Assembly: GCA_028679325.1 (NCBI GenBank)
Contig: JAJRBS010000205.1
Coordinates: 1 to 10,026 of the forward strand
DNA length: 10,026 bases
From: Methanoregulaceae archaeon
GTDB lineage: Archaea; Halobacteriota; Methanomicrobia; Methanomicrobiales; Methanospirillaceae
Direction of reading: 5' to 3'
How positions within the stretch are numbered: position 1 is the stretch's first letter; every line of letters starts with the position of its first letter. The translations under genes were made by a program, and so were the position numbers. The notes under the pieces are model-generated. The model saw only the letters and a list, made by a program, of their open reading frames with translations. It was not told where the DNA came from and searched no databases. Shown one piece after another: positions 1 to 7,352 of the stretch.

Positions 1-2
1 GG

Positions 3-782
3 GTCAATTATTCCGAACTCCAGGCCATCTATGGCTTCTCATCAGAGACCTCCATCGGCCATATGATGAGTGTCATCACACAGGTTGCCGATATCCTGTA
101 CCCCCAGGTCGAGAGTTTTCCCGCCCCTACGGTGGTCCCTGTTGGTGTCGACCAGGATCCGCACATCCGGCTCACCCGTGGGGTGGCCCACAAGCTCAGA
201 ATGTTCACGGTCGAGGACCGGACAGACTATATCAGTGTCCGTTCCAAGGATGCCCCACCCGGTGCGCTTTCATCAGTCCATGCCCGATTCCCCGGCTCGA
301 AGAAGTATGAAGGCCATGTGGACATCCGTGAATCGGCCTGTGCAGACGTGAGCGAAGCGGTGCGGAAGATCGAACTCTCCTTCGGTGGATTCGGCTTCTT
401 CACGCCCTCTTCAACCTATCATGTATTCATTCCCGGGCTGCAGGGAGGCAAGATGTCGAGCAGCATCCCTGAAAGTACCATCAGTTTCACCGAGCCCGAT
501 GAACTGGTGAGAAAAAAGGTTATGGCTGCTCTGACCGGTGGCCGGCCCACTCTTGCGGAGCAGAAGGTGAAAGGCGGTGAACCGGAAAGATGCCCGCTCT
601 TCCTCCTCAACCTTTTCCATATGATCGAAGACGACAGGGAATTGGAAGAATTGAAGGCAAAATGCCTTTCAGGGGAGATGATGTGCGGGCAGTGCAAGAA
701 GGAAACCGCTGAGAGGGTTCTTGATTTTGTTCGGGATATGCGGGAAAAGATGGCCGCAGTGATGCATCTGATTGAGGTGTAA
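3..782 (+). CDS. trpS: Tryptophanyl-tRNA synthetase, C-terminal part (5' end cut by window edge)
   Basis: This class I synthetase charges tRNA-Trp in the cytoplasm. The reading frame is open from the first bases of the window, so the N-terminal part with the HIGH motif lies outside; about 259 residues are visible. The archaeal/eukaryotic TrpRS signature VGVDQDPHIRLTR falls at about 141-182, and the KMSKS-type loop GGKMSSS, preceded by FIPGLQ, at about 444-464. The C-terminal tail is the helical anticodon-binding region. The stretch between the DQDP motif and KMSSS is about 100 residues, against about 40 in human TrpRS, so it carries an insertion of roughly 60 residues (about 200-420). The gene ends 3 bases before pheS and its last codons supply the pheS ribosome binding site, so the two are surely co-transcribed. 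The methionines at 63-68 are internal and not the true start. Confidence 0.93.
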   Translation, partial: VNYSELQAIYGFSSETSIGHMMSVITQVADILYPQVESFPAPTVVPVGVDQDPHIRLTRGVAHKLRMFTVEDRTDYISVRSKDAPPGALSSVHARFPGSKKYEGHVDIRESACADVSEAVRKIELSFGGFGFFTPSSTYHVFIPGLQGGKMSSSIPESTISFTEPDELVRKKVMAALTGGRPTLAEQKVKGGEPERCPLFLLNLFHMIEDDRELEELKAKCLSGEMMCGQCKKETAERVLDFVRDMREKMAAVMHLIEV

Positions 783-785
783 GGC

Positions 786-2231
786 GTGGATCTGACACAG
801 AATGAAAAACGACTCATTGTCGTGCTGGCAGGCGTGGGCAGTGCCTCTCCGTATGAACTGGGAGAAAAGTTCCCGGCCCCTGAGGAAGCAGCACTCCAGT
901 ATGCTCACCTGCTCCAGGCACGCGGCCTTGCCACGGTGGAACGGCAGGTAGAGAAGCAGCATTTCCTGACTGACGAGGGGAAGCGTTATGCCTCCGAGGG
1001 TCTCCCTGAACGGCAATTGCTCGATAGTTTCAGTGCAGCCATCCCGATGGCCGATCTCAGCCGTCATCCCCTGGCGAAGATCGGTATAGGACAGATGCGC
1101 CGCAAGGGATGGGTTGTTATTCGATCAGGAATGGTGGAAAAGACCGGCGCCGCCTCACCGGGCACAGATGAGGAAGCGCTGAAAGATCCCACCAGGTTTC
1201 CGGAAGCAATCCCTGAGCTCCTGAAGAGGGGCCTCGTCCAGGAGAAAGAGACCGTTTCCTACCTGATCAGCCTGACTGTTGAAGGGAAAGAACTCGCCGA
1301 AAAAGGGATCGATACCACGCCCGAGACCGGTACCCTCACCCGGGACCAGATAGTCTCCGGCGAGTGGAGGGATCTTGTTCTCCGCAGGTATGACGTGACG
1401 AAGCTGCCCCGCCGGGTATTTCCCGGAAAGATCCACCCCTATCAACGGCTTATCGAGGAGATGCGCTGCATCCTCCTTGAGATGGGATTCACCGAGATTT
1501 ATGGAGACATCGTCCAGAGTGCTTTCTGGAACTTTGACGCTCTCTTCCAGCCCCAGGACCATCCGGCACGGGAGATGCAGGACACTTTCTACCTTCACGA
1601 AAAAGGGCCTCTCCCGGAAGGATGGGAAAAGGTCAGGGACATGCACCTCCATGGTGGAAATACCTCCTCGACCGGCTGGGGAGGAAGATGGAGCGAGGAG
1701 AAAGCGGGCCAGTGTGTGCTCCGGACCCATTCCACCAGCCTCTCTATAAGGCATCTGGCGGCAAACCCTAAAGGACCGGTCAAAGCCTTCTGTATCAGCA
1801 GGGTATACCGGCGGGAAGCTATCGATCCCACGCACCTGCCTGAGTTCGAGCAGCTCGAAGGAATTGTTATGGACGAAGGGGTAAATTTCGCCCATCTTCT
1901 TGGCTACCTGAAGGAGTTCTACCGGAGGATGGGTTTTTCGGATGTCCGGTTCAGGCCTGGGTACTTCCCTTATACTGAGCCTAGCGTTGAGCCTGAAGTC
2001 TTTGTGCCTGGCCTCGGCTGGGTGGAGATGGGAGGTGCGGGTATCTTCAGGGAAGAAGTGACAGCTCCCTTCGCTATCGAACACCCGGTGCTTGCGTGGG
2101 GTCTCGGCGTGAGCCGGATCGCCATGCTCCGTCTGGGGCTTCGGGACCTTCGCATGCTCTACCGAAGTGATATCGATTGGGTACGGGATACACCCTCTCT
2201 GCTCCGCCCTGACTGCGGAGGAGATGCCTGA
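786..2231 (+). CDS. pheS: Phenylalanyl-tRNA synthetase alpha subunit
   Basis: This is the catalytic subunit of the (alpha-beta)2 PheRS, a class II synthetase that charges tRNA-Phe. The protein has 481 residues, normal for the archaeal/eukaryotic type. Residues 1 to about 180 look like the N-terminal winged-helix tRNA-binding region. The catalytic core follows: FWNFDALFQPQDHP at about 246-259, THSTS before motif 2, motif 2 RVYRREAID at about 338, the Phe-pocket segment FRPGYFPYTEPSVE at about 390-403, and motif 3 GLGVSRIAM at about 438-446. The start is GTG at 786, chosen because GAGGTG at 774-779 sits 6 bases upstream and because the protein begins at the usual family N terminus (DLTQNEKRL). 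It lies between trpS and pheT in a tight operon. Confidence 0.97.
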   Translation: MDLTQNEKRLIVVLAGVGSASPYELGEKFPAPEEAALQYAHLLQARGLATVERQVEKQHFLTDEGKRYASEGLPERQLLDSFSAAIPMADLSRHPLAKIGIGQMRRKGWVVIRSGMVEKTGAASPGTDEEALKDPTRFPEAIPELLKRGLVQEKETVSYLISLTVEGKELAEKGIDTTPETGTLTRDQIVSGEWRDLVLRRYDVTKLPRRVFPGKIHPYQRLIEEMRCILLEMGFTEIYGDIVQSAFWNFDALFQPQDHPAREMQDTFYLHEKGPLPEGWEKVRDMHLHGGNTSSTGWGGRWSEEKAGQCVLRTHSTSLSIRHLAANPKGPVKAFCISRVYRREAIDPTHLPEFEQLEGIVMDEGVNFAHLLGYLKEFYRRMGFSDVRFRPGYFPYTEPSVEPEVFVPGLGWVEMGGAGIFREEVTAPFAIEHPVLAWGLGVSRIAMLRLGLRDLRMLYRSDIDWVRDTPSLLRPDCGGDA

Positions 2232-2232
2232 T

Positions 2233-3873
2233 ATGCCGGTCATAAGCCTCTCTTTCGATTATCTTGAACGGCTGACCGGAGCTGATCGCGAAGATATTCT
2301 CAAAAGACTGCCGATGCTGGGATCCGACATCGAGAGGATCGAGGAGGACCATGTAGACGTGGAGTTTTTCCCGAACCGGCCGGACCTTTTCTCTGTCGAA
2401 GGAGTAGCCCGTGCTCTGCGGGGGTTCATGGGCCTTGAGACAGGACTCGCGATCTACCGCGTCACACCTTCAGGCATGAAATTCACGGTCGATCCTGCCC
2501 TGGCCCCAATCCGCCCCTTCCTCGGATCGGCGGTCATCAGGAACGTCTCCTTTGATGAGGAGTCTATCCTCTCGGTCATGGGGCTCCAGGAAGCCCTTCA
2601 CTGGGCCGTAGGGCGGGGTCGGAGCAAGGTCGCCATTGGAATCCATGATCTTGATGCCGTCACTCCACCCTTCCACTATGTCGCATCCGAGAGAACCAGG
2701 CGCTTTGTCCCCCTCGATTTTGACGAAGAGATGTCCCTTGAAGAGATCCTTCTTCGCCACCCGAAGGGGAGAGCATATGCTGCTATCGTGGATCGTTACC
2801 CTCTTTTTCCTCTCATTACTGATGACCTGGGAAGAGTTCTCTCCTTCCCACCCGTTATCAACGGTGAGCTCACCAGGGTGAGCACGAAGACAAAAAATCT
2901 CCTTCTGGACACCACCGGCACGGAAGAGAGGGCGGTGCGGACGGCGGTCACTATTCTCTGTACGGCAATGGTGGAGGCAGGGGCTGATATCGAGAGCGTG
3001 CAGATCGGGGACATGTCCTGGCCGGACCTCTCACCCGTTACCCGGTATGTTCGGGCAGATGAAGGCAACCGCCTCCTCGGAACCGGGCTTTCCCAGCCCG
3101 AAATGGCCGAACTCCTCCAGAAGATGCGATACGGAGCCGAGCCGGCAGGTGACGGGATCCTCCGCGTCCGGGTCCCCTGCTACCGTGCAGACATCATGCA
3201 CGACTGGGATGTCTTTGAGGATGTTGCCATCGCCTACGGATATGAACGATTTCCCGCGGTGATATCGGCCACTTTTACGATAGGAAGGCCGAACCCTGTC
3301 AACAGCCTTGCCGGGATCATTCGTCAGGTTCTGGCTGGTTTGGGATTCATAGAGGTGATTCCCTTCACACTGTCGAACGAGCAGGTGATGTTTTACCGGA
3401 TGCAGCGGCCGGTTTCACCGTCTGTCCTGAGAGTCATGCACCCTATTACAGAGGATCATACCCTGGTCCGTTCGGACCTCCTGCCGCTCCTCCTTGAGAT
3501 CTGCCAGCTCAACCGGCACCGGGAACTGCCCCAGCGTATCTTCTGTGTGGGTGATGTTGTTGAGCAGGGGATCACCTATCAGAGAATGGCCTGGGTGAGC
3601 CTCCACCCGGGGGCGGACTTCAGCGAGGCTCTGGGGACTGCGGATGCCATCTGCCGTGAACTCTCGCTTCCTTACGAGGCCGAAGAATCGGGTGATCCGG
3701 CGTTTATCGATGGTCGCCGTGGCGTCCTTGGAATCTGCGGGAGACAGGCAGGGGTCTTTGGTGAGATACATCCTGCCGTGCTGAACGCATTTGAGATTGA
3801 ACATCCGGTCGCAGCGATGGAGCTCGATCTCAGGGTCTTACCGGAATACCCCGTGAGGCAAGATAGTCCTTGA
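2233..3873 (+). CDS. pheT: Phenylalanyl-tRNA synthetase beta subunit (archaeal short form)
   Basis: This is the partner of PheS. It carries the editing site that hydrolyses mischarged Tyr-tRNA-Phe and contributes to tRNA binding. At 546 residues it matches the archaeal form, which lacks the N-terminal EMAP-like and C-terminal ferredoxin-like domains of the roughly 800-residue bacterial subunit. PNRPDLFSVEGVARAL at about 46-61 is the conserved N-terminal module. The B3/4 editing domain spans about 90-255. The B5 domain is about 270-340 (YRADIMHDWDVFEDVAIAYG), followed by a catalytic-like core ending GEIHPAVLNAF...AAMELDL. The frame is open upstream into pheS. The ATG at 2233 is preferred over one at 2224 because GGAGGAG at 2217-2223 is 9 bases ahead of the former and abuts the latter. 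The start is one base beyond the pheS stop. The last 44 bases overlap the 3' end of hisF on the other strand. Confidence 0.96.
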   Translation: MPVISLSFDYLERLTGADREDILKRLPMLGSDIERIEEDHVDVEFFPNRPDLFSVEGVARALRGFMGLETGLAIYRVTPSGMKFTVDPALAPIRPFLGSAVIRNVSFDEESILSVMGLQEALHWAVGRGRSKVAIGIHDLDAVTPPFHYVASERTRRFVPLDFDEEMSLEEILLRHPKGRAYAAIVDRYPLFPLITDDLGRVLSFPPVINGELTRVSTKTKNLLLDTTGTEERAVRTAVTILCTAMVEAGADIESVQIGDMSWPDLSPVTRYVRADEGNRLLGTGLSQPEMAELLQKMRYGAEPAGDGILRVRVPCYRADIMHDWDVFEDVAIAYGYERFPAVISATFTIGRPNPVNSLAGIIRQVLAGLGFIEVIPFTLSNEQVMFYRMQRPVSPSVLRVMHPITEDHTLVRSDLLPLLLEICQLNRHRELPQRIFCVGDVVEQGITYQRMAWVSLHPGADFSEALGTADAICRELSLPYEAEESGDPAFIDGRRGVLGICGRQAGVFGEIHPAVLNAFEIEHPVAAMELDLRVLPEYPVRQDSP

Positions 3874-4636
3874 CCTGTTTTACGGTAAATTCACCGTAGT
3901 GGAAGACGCTCGCTGCCAGGCAGGCGTCTGCCCGACCCTCCACAAAACCCTCGTAGAAATGTTCGAGACCTCCGACACCGCCACTGGCGATGACGGGGAT
4001 TCCTACCGCTTCCGAAATGGCACGGGTGACCGGGATATCGAAACCCATTCGGGTACCATCAGTCTCCATACTGGTCAACAACATCTCCCCTGCTCCCCTA
4101 TCTTCCGCTTCCCGTGCCCAGGTAACCGCGTCGATACCGGTGGGTTTGCTCCCGCCATAGATCACAACCTCGTACCAACAAGAAGAACCGTCGGCTAGCA
4201 TGATCGTGGTGCCCTCCGGATTCTCAGATGTGTTTTTCCGCACATCCGCTGCAACGACGATACACTGGGTCCCGAAGCGCTTCGCACCATGGCTGATGAT
4301 TGAGGGATCGAGAACTGCGCTGGTATTGATGCTCACCTTATCCGCCCCGGCCCTGAGTATCTGCTGGATATCATCGACCCCACGGATCCCCCCGCCAACC
4401 GTGAGCGGGAGGAAGAGTTGGTCGGCGGCCCTTCCCACCACTTCAAGCATCGTGCCCCGCTTCTCTTTTGACGCCGTAATATCAAGGAAGACCACCTCGT
4501 CCGCACCCTGCTCGTTGTACCTTTGGGCGAGCTCCACAGGATCACCTGCATCACGGAGTTGTAAGAAGTGGGTCCCCTTCACCACCCTCCCGTCTTTCAG
4601 GTCAAGGCAGGGGATGATGCGCCTTGTGAGCGTCAT
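3830..4636 (-). CDS. hisF: Imidazole glycerol phosphate synthase, cyclase subunit HisF
   Basis: HisF is the (beta/alpha)8-barrel subunit that uses ammonia from HisH to turn PRFAR into imidazole glycerol phosphate and AICAR, in histidine biosynthesis. The 268 residues match the usual length of about 255-270. The catalytic aspartates are present: D12 in IIPCLDLKDGRVVKG and D131 in VVAADVRKN, equivalent to Thermotoga D11 and D130. The phosphate-binding loops LTVGGGIR (79-85) and VIASGGVGG, and the RGAGEMLLTS strand, are intact. The start at 4636 gives the family N terminus MTLTRRII. The frame stays open upstream to 4897, but that part is unlike HisF and overlaps ahcY. No Shine-Dalgarno sequence precedes the start, so translation may be leaderless. 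It stands alone, away from other his genes, as is common in archaea. Its last 44 bases overlap pheT. Confidence 0.96.
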   Translation of the reverse strand: MTLTRRIIPCLDLKDGRVVKGTHFLQLRDAGDPVELAQRYNEQGADEVVFLDITASKEKRGTMLEVVGRAADQLFLPLTVGGGIRGVDDIQQILRAGADKVSINTSAVLDPSIISHGAKRFGTQCIVVAADVRKNTSENPEGTTIMLADGSSCWYEVVIYGGSKPTGIDAVTWAREAEDRGAGEMLLTSMETDGTRMGFDIPVTRAISEAVGIPVIASGGVGGLEHFYEGFVEGRADACLAASVFHYGEFTVKQVKDYLASRGIPVRP

Positions 4637-4774
4637 ACAGGATGGTCGGAGGACCAAGCTCTTCTTTCTTTTGCACCAAAACAGGCGGACGGCTTTATCA
4701 GATAAGGTGGGAAATACTGGAGAGGATTTACCACAGGGACAGATACTGCCTCTGCACTCCGGTAACGATGCGCT
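4637..4774. promoter_or_regulatory. Divergent hisF/ahcY promoter region with a small palindrome
   Basis: This 138-bp gap lies between two genes transcribed away from each other, so both promoters should be here. Neither gene has a clear ribosome binding site. The only notable element is an 11-base symmetrical sequence, TTATC-A-GATAA, at 4695-4705, inside a run that also resembles a weak TATA box. It lies 59 bases from the hisF start and about 70 from the ahcY start, too far for leaderless transcription of either, so its role as TATA box or regulator site is a guess. No hairpin, riboswitch or small ORF was recognised. Confidence 0.4.
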
Positions 4775-6001
4775 ATGAACACGGGAATGGCAAAGATTGA
4801 ATGGGCACGCCAGTATATGCCGGTGCTGGGTGCTATCGCGCGAACTTTCAGACACGAGAGGCCACTCGAGGGCCTGGTTATAGGGATGGCACTCCATGTT
4901 GAAGCCAAGACTGCAAACCTGGCCGCAGCCCTTGCCTCCGCAGGAGCGAAGGTCTACATCACAGGGTGCAACCCCTTGTCAACACAGGACGATGTCGCTC
5001 TCGCCCTGAATTCTCTGGAAGGGGTGGAATGCTACGCAAAAAGAGGTGCTACGACCGAGGAGTACTATGAGGCTATCGACCGGGTTCTCGATGCTGGCCC
5101 CGTTATCACCATCGATGATGGCATGGACCTGATCTACCGTATCCATACCCGGAGGACAGATCTCATCCCCTCGATTATCGGTGGCTGCGAAGAGACGACT
5201 ACCGGTGTTCACCGGCTTCGGGCAATGGCGAGAGAGGGGAAGCTTGGGTTTCCGGTCATTGCCGTGAACGATACTCCGATGAAACGTTTCTTTGACAATG
5301 TGCACGGTACCGGGGAAAGTGCCCTCACCGCGATCATGGTGACAACCAATGTCCAGGTGGCCGGCAAGCATGTTGTTATCGCCGGATATGGCTTCTGCGG
5401 CAGGGGGCTTGCCCACAAATTGCATGGTCTCGGTGCACGGGTGACCGTTACCGAGATCGATCCCCGACGGGCGCTCGAGGCCTACATGGATGGGTTCTCG
5501 GTCATGACCATGGACGAGGCAGCGGCCGTGGGTGAGATCTTCATCACGACCACCGGGAATACCTCGGTCATCGGCAAGGGCCATTTCAGTGTGATGAGAT
5601 CCGGGGCCATTCTGTGTAATGCCGGGCACTTCAACGTAGAGATAGATATCGGGTGGCTTGAGGAACACACGGACAGGGTGATCAGGAGGGATGGGATCGA
5701 CAGCTATTATTTCGGCGATCGCGTGATCCATGTCCTTGCTGAAGGGAGACTGGTCAACCTTGCGGTCCCCAAGGGTATGGGACACCCCATCGAGGTGATG
5801 GATCTCTCTTTCTCCCTCCAGGCGCTCTGCGTCAGGTACCTGGTTGAAGAGGGTCGGGGGCTTTTGCCGGGAGTCTACAATGTACCGGAGTTTATCGATG
5901 AGGCGGTCGCCACGGGCAAACTGAATGCACTGGGTCTGACGATCGATTCCCTGACCCCTGAGCAGAAACACTATATGGAGAGCTGGAGCGAAGGGACCTG
6001 A
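4775..6001 (+). CDS. ahcY: Adenosylhomocysteinase family protein; in methanogens probably S-inosyl-homocysteine hydrolase
   Basis: This NAD-dependent enzyme cleaves the thioether by-product of SAM-dependent methyl transfer, releasing homocysteine. Family residues are intact (numbering from 4775): H41, D115 in IDDGMDL, E140 in GCEETTTGV, N165, K170 and D174 in VNDTPMKRFFDN, and the Rossmann loop GYGFCGRG at 204-211 followed by VTEIDP. The position of animal Cys195 is Thr179 (HGTGES), as in other short prokaryotic members. The C terminus stops at WSEGT and lacks the KPDHYRY tail that reaches the neighbouring NAD site in the long form. In Methanocaldococcus jannaschii the homologue prefers S-inosylhomocysteine made by the deaminase DadD; the same substrate is inferred here. 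ATG 4787 is an alternative start (404 residues); neither start has a good ribosome binding site. The stop lies 4 bp from that of the convergent ogg gene. Confidence 0.93.
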   Translation: MNTGMAKIEWARQYMPVLGAIARTFRHERPLEGLVIGMALHVEAKTANLAAALASAGAKVYITGCNPLSTQDDVALALNSLEGVECYAKRGATTEEYYEAIDRVLDAGPVITIDDGMDLIYRIHTRRTDLIPSIIGGCEETTTGVHRLRAMAREGKLGFPVIAVNDTPMKRFFDNVHGTGESALTAIMVTTNVQVAGKHVVIAGYGFCGRGLAHKLHGLGARVTVTEIDPRRALEAYMDGFSVMTMDEAAAVGEIFITTTGNTSVIGKGHFSVMRSGAILCNAGHFNVEIDIGWLEEHTDRVIRRDGIDSYYFGDRVIHVLAEGRLVNLAVPKGMGHPIEVMDLSFSLQALCVRYLVEEGRGLLPGVYNVPEFIDEAVATGKLNALGLTIDSLTPEQKHYMESWSEGT

Positions 6002-6005
6002 AAGG

Positions 6006-6869
6006 TCACTCCCCCTCCTTCCGGTTTCTGGATCTCCTCACGATAGCCTCACGGTTACAGAAGAGATATTCCTGTGCATACCCTGCGTAGGGGCCGAAAT
6101 ACTCCCTTCCCATACGAGCGATCTTCTCATACGAGGTCAGGTCTGATCTTCCATAGCACTTCTGCATGATCCGGGTGATCCAGACGTCCACCGGAAAAGC
6201 CTCATACCTGCCGAAGGCGAATAGGAGAACGCAGTCAGCAACCTTCGGCCCGACACCCTTCAACCTAAGCAAATTCTGGCGTGCCTCGTCGAATGGAAGG
6301 TTCCTGGTCCTGTCGTCCCATCCCTTGTCTGCTGCGATCTGTCGGGCCGTTTCATACAGATACGGTGAGCGGTATCCAAGGCTGCAGGCATAACCGCCGC
6401 TTCCAAGACCCGACACAGCGAGGGCATCTGCGGACGGGAAGGAATAATAGATCTCCTGCCCCGAGACGAATGGCTGCCCGTAGATTTCCGCAAGGAGCGA
6501 AATTTTTCTTTTTATGCCTGGTATGTTGGCATAGGTGGCGCAGATGTACGAAGCAAGACATTCCCATGCCGGTTGCCTGATGATCCGAAGCCCTTCGCAC
6601 CGGTTGATCGATTCTTCCACCAGCGGATCCTTCCTGACAGAGGAGAGGACGGTCTCGAGATCGAGGTCAAGTTGGAAGTAATCGGTGAGGGTCTGTTCGC
6701 TGCAACCGGAAAAATGGAGGAACCGGGAGGTCTGCCGGACCTTTATACTCTCTGATCCAACGATGCCACGCCACCAGCTCCCCTCTTTCTCCCACCGAAA
6801 GACCTGACCACACCCGAGGGTAGCATCAAGAGAGAAGTGTTGATCGGGTTTTAGCGGAAGCCGGGGCAT
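6006..6869 (-). CDS. ogg: 8-oxoguanine DNA glycosylase/AP lyase, OGG1 family
   Basis: This is a predicted base-excision repair enzyme that removes 8-oxoguanine and nicks the abasic site. The 287 residues hold an OGG-type N-terminal domain (LDATLGCGQVFRW, 14-26) and a helix-hairpin-helix GPD domain. LKGVGPKVADC at 203-213 contains the Schiff-base lysine K209 (human K249), and FPVDVW contains the catalytic D228 (human D268). GYR with R167 matches human R204. By eye, human N149 and R154, which read the cytosine opposite the lesion, align with Y113 and G118, so opposite-base specificity may be relaxed. The start at 6869 fits the family N terminus; no ribosome binding site is visible ahead of it. 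Convergent with ahcY and divergent from the small protein at 7014. Confidence 0.9.
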   Translation of the reverse strand: MPRLPLKPDQHFSLDATLGCGQVFRWEKEGSWWRGIVGSESIKVRQTSRFLHFSGCSEQTLTDYFQLDLDLETVLSSVRKDPLVEESINRCEGLRIIRQPAWECLASYICATYANIPGIKRKISLLAEIYGQPFVSGQEIYYSFPSADALAVSGLGSGGYACSLGYRSPYLYETARQIAADKGWDDRTRNLPFDEARQNLLRLKGVGPKVADCVLLFAFGRYEAFPVDVWITRIMQKCYGRSDLTSYEKIARMGREYFGPYAGYAQEYLFCNREAIVRRSRNRKEGE

Positions 6870-7013
6870 CTGGAAAAGACACTATGAACGGGGACAGAGA
6901 AAACCCCTCTTATGCGGGAACCCGAGGCTGGAAAGATTTCCGGTGAGAGCCCGTGCCACTCTTTCATCCCGCATGCAGCATGATTTTAAAGTCGGGTAGA
7001 TGAATGATTGTGC
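6870..7013. promoter_or_regulatory. Divergent ogg / small-protein promoter region
   Basis: This 144-bp gap lies between divergent starts. On the plus strand, TTTTAAA at about 6984-6990 lies about 27 bases ahead of ATG 7014, the spacing expected for a leaderless archaeal transcript. A perfect 8-bp inverted repeat, ATGCGGGA at 6912-6919 and TCCCGCAT at 6967-6974, flanks the middle of the gap with 47 bases between the arms. Its right arm ends 10 bases before the TATA-like box. No coding sequence was seen in the gap. Confidence 0.45.
6984..6990 (+). promoter_or_regulatory. Candidate TATA box for the gene at 7014
   Basis: TTTTAAA is centred 27 bases upstream of ATG 7014. That would put transcription initiation at or next to the start codon, so the mRNA would be leaderless, consistent with the lack of a ribosome binding site. 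Confidence 0.4.
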
Positions 7014-7340
7014 ATGGAACTTGCTGATACCCTGCGCAATTTTCTTGAGAATGGCGAGGACTGGGAGCGAAAACTGACCTCGATCAAGGGCGTTACCATC
7101 CTGAAGCTCCCCCAGACCAAGAGCCGGCCGGCATCTCTGGCCATCGAGATCAACCCAGTTACTGACAAAGGCACACCTATGAAAAAGAAAGGGGTCATGA
7201 TCATGGGCTTTAGTGAACTGGAAGCCTTCCGGAAGATCTTCTCGAACGAGAAAGTGGAAGCCCTGATCACCACCATGGAAGACATCATCCCCACCAAGAA
7301 GAGTGGAAAGCCCGGCCAGGAAGAAGTCCTGGAGATCTGA
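7014..7340 (+). CDS. Small conserved-looking soluble protein of unknown function
   Basis: I do not recognise this 108-residue protein. It has no signal peptide, no membrane segment and no cysteine. It is lysine- and glutamate-rich and alternates predicted helix (ELADTLRNFLENGEDWERKL), strand (GVTILKLP; SLAIEINPVTDKG; KKKGVMIMGF) and helix (SELEAFRKIFSNEKVEALITTMEDI). That suggests a compact alpha/beta fold with a disordered tail (about 92-108). Codon use matches its neighbours and the frame is clean, so it is very likely a real gene. ATG 7014 is preferred over an in-frame TTG at 7008 because it sits at leaderless distance from the TATA-like box at 6984. The lipoprotein follows 85 bases downstream and has its own promoter, so co-transcription is possible but not required. 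Confidence 0.78.
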   Translation: MELADTLRNFLENGEDWERKLTSIKGVTILKLPQTKSRPASLAIEINPVTDKGTPMKKKGVMIMGFSELEAFRKIFSNEKVEALITTMEDIIPTKKSGKPGQEEVLEI

Positions 7341-7352
7341 AGCAGCCAGGAA

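Noticed and set aside
1155..2243. 362-codon minus-strand frame opposite pheS
   Set aside because: It is a shadow of the highly conserved pheS frame in G+C-rich DNA; no recognisable protein.
4695..4705. TTATC-A-GATAA palindrome as a defined operator
   Set aside because: It is short, A+T-rich and likely by chance; kept only as part of the divergent promoter description.
4200..4778. 192-codon plus-strand frame opposite hisF
   Set aside because: It mirrors the well-supported hisF frame and has Ser/Thr/Arg-rich shadow composition with no domain.
4637..4897. N-terminal extension of the hisF frame by 87 codons
   Set aside because: The extension is unlike HisF, overlaps the start of ahcY on the other strand, and the 268-residue form matches the family length.
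4979..5971. 330-codon minus-strand frame opposite ahcY
   Set aside because: It is a shadow of ahcY, with no domain and no promoter signal.
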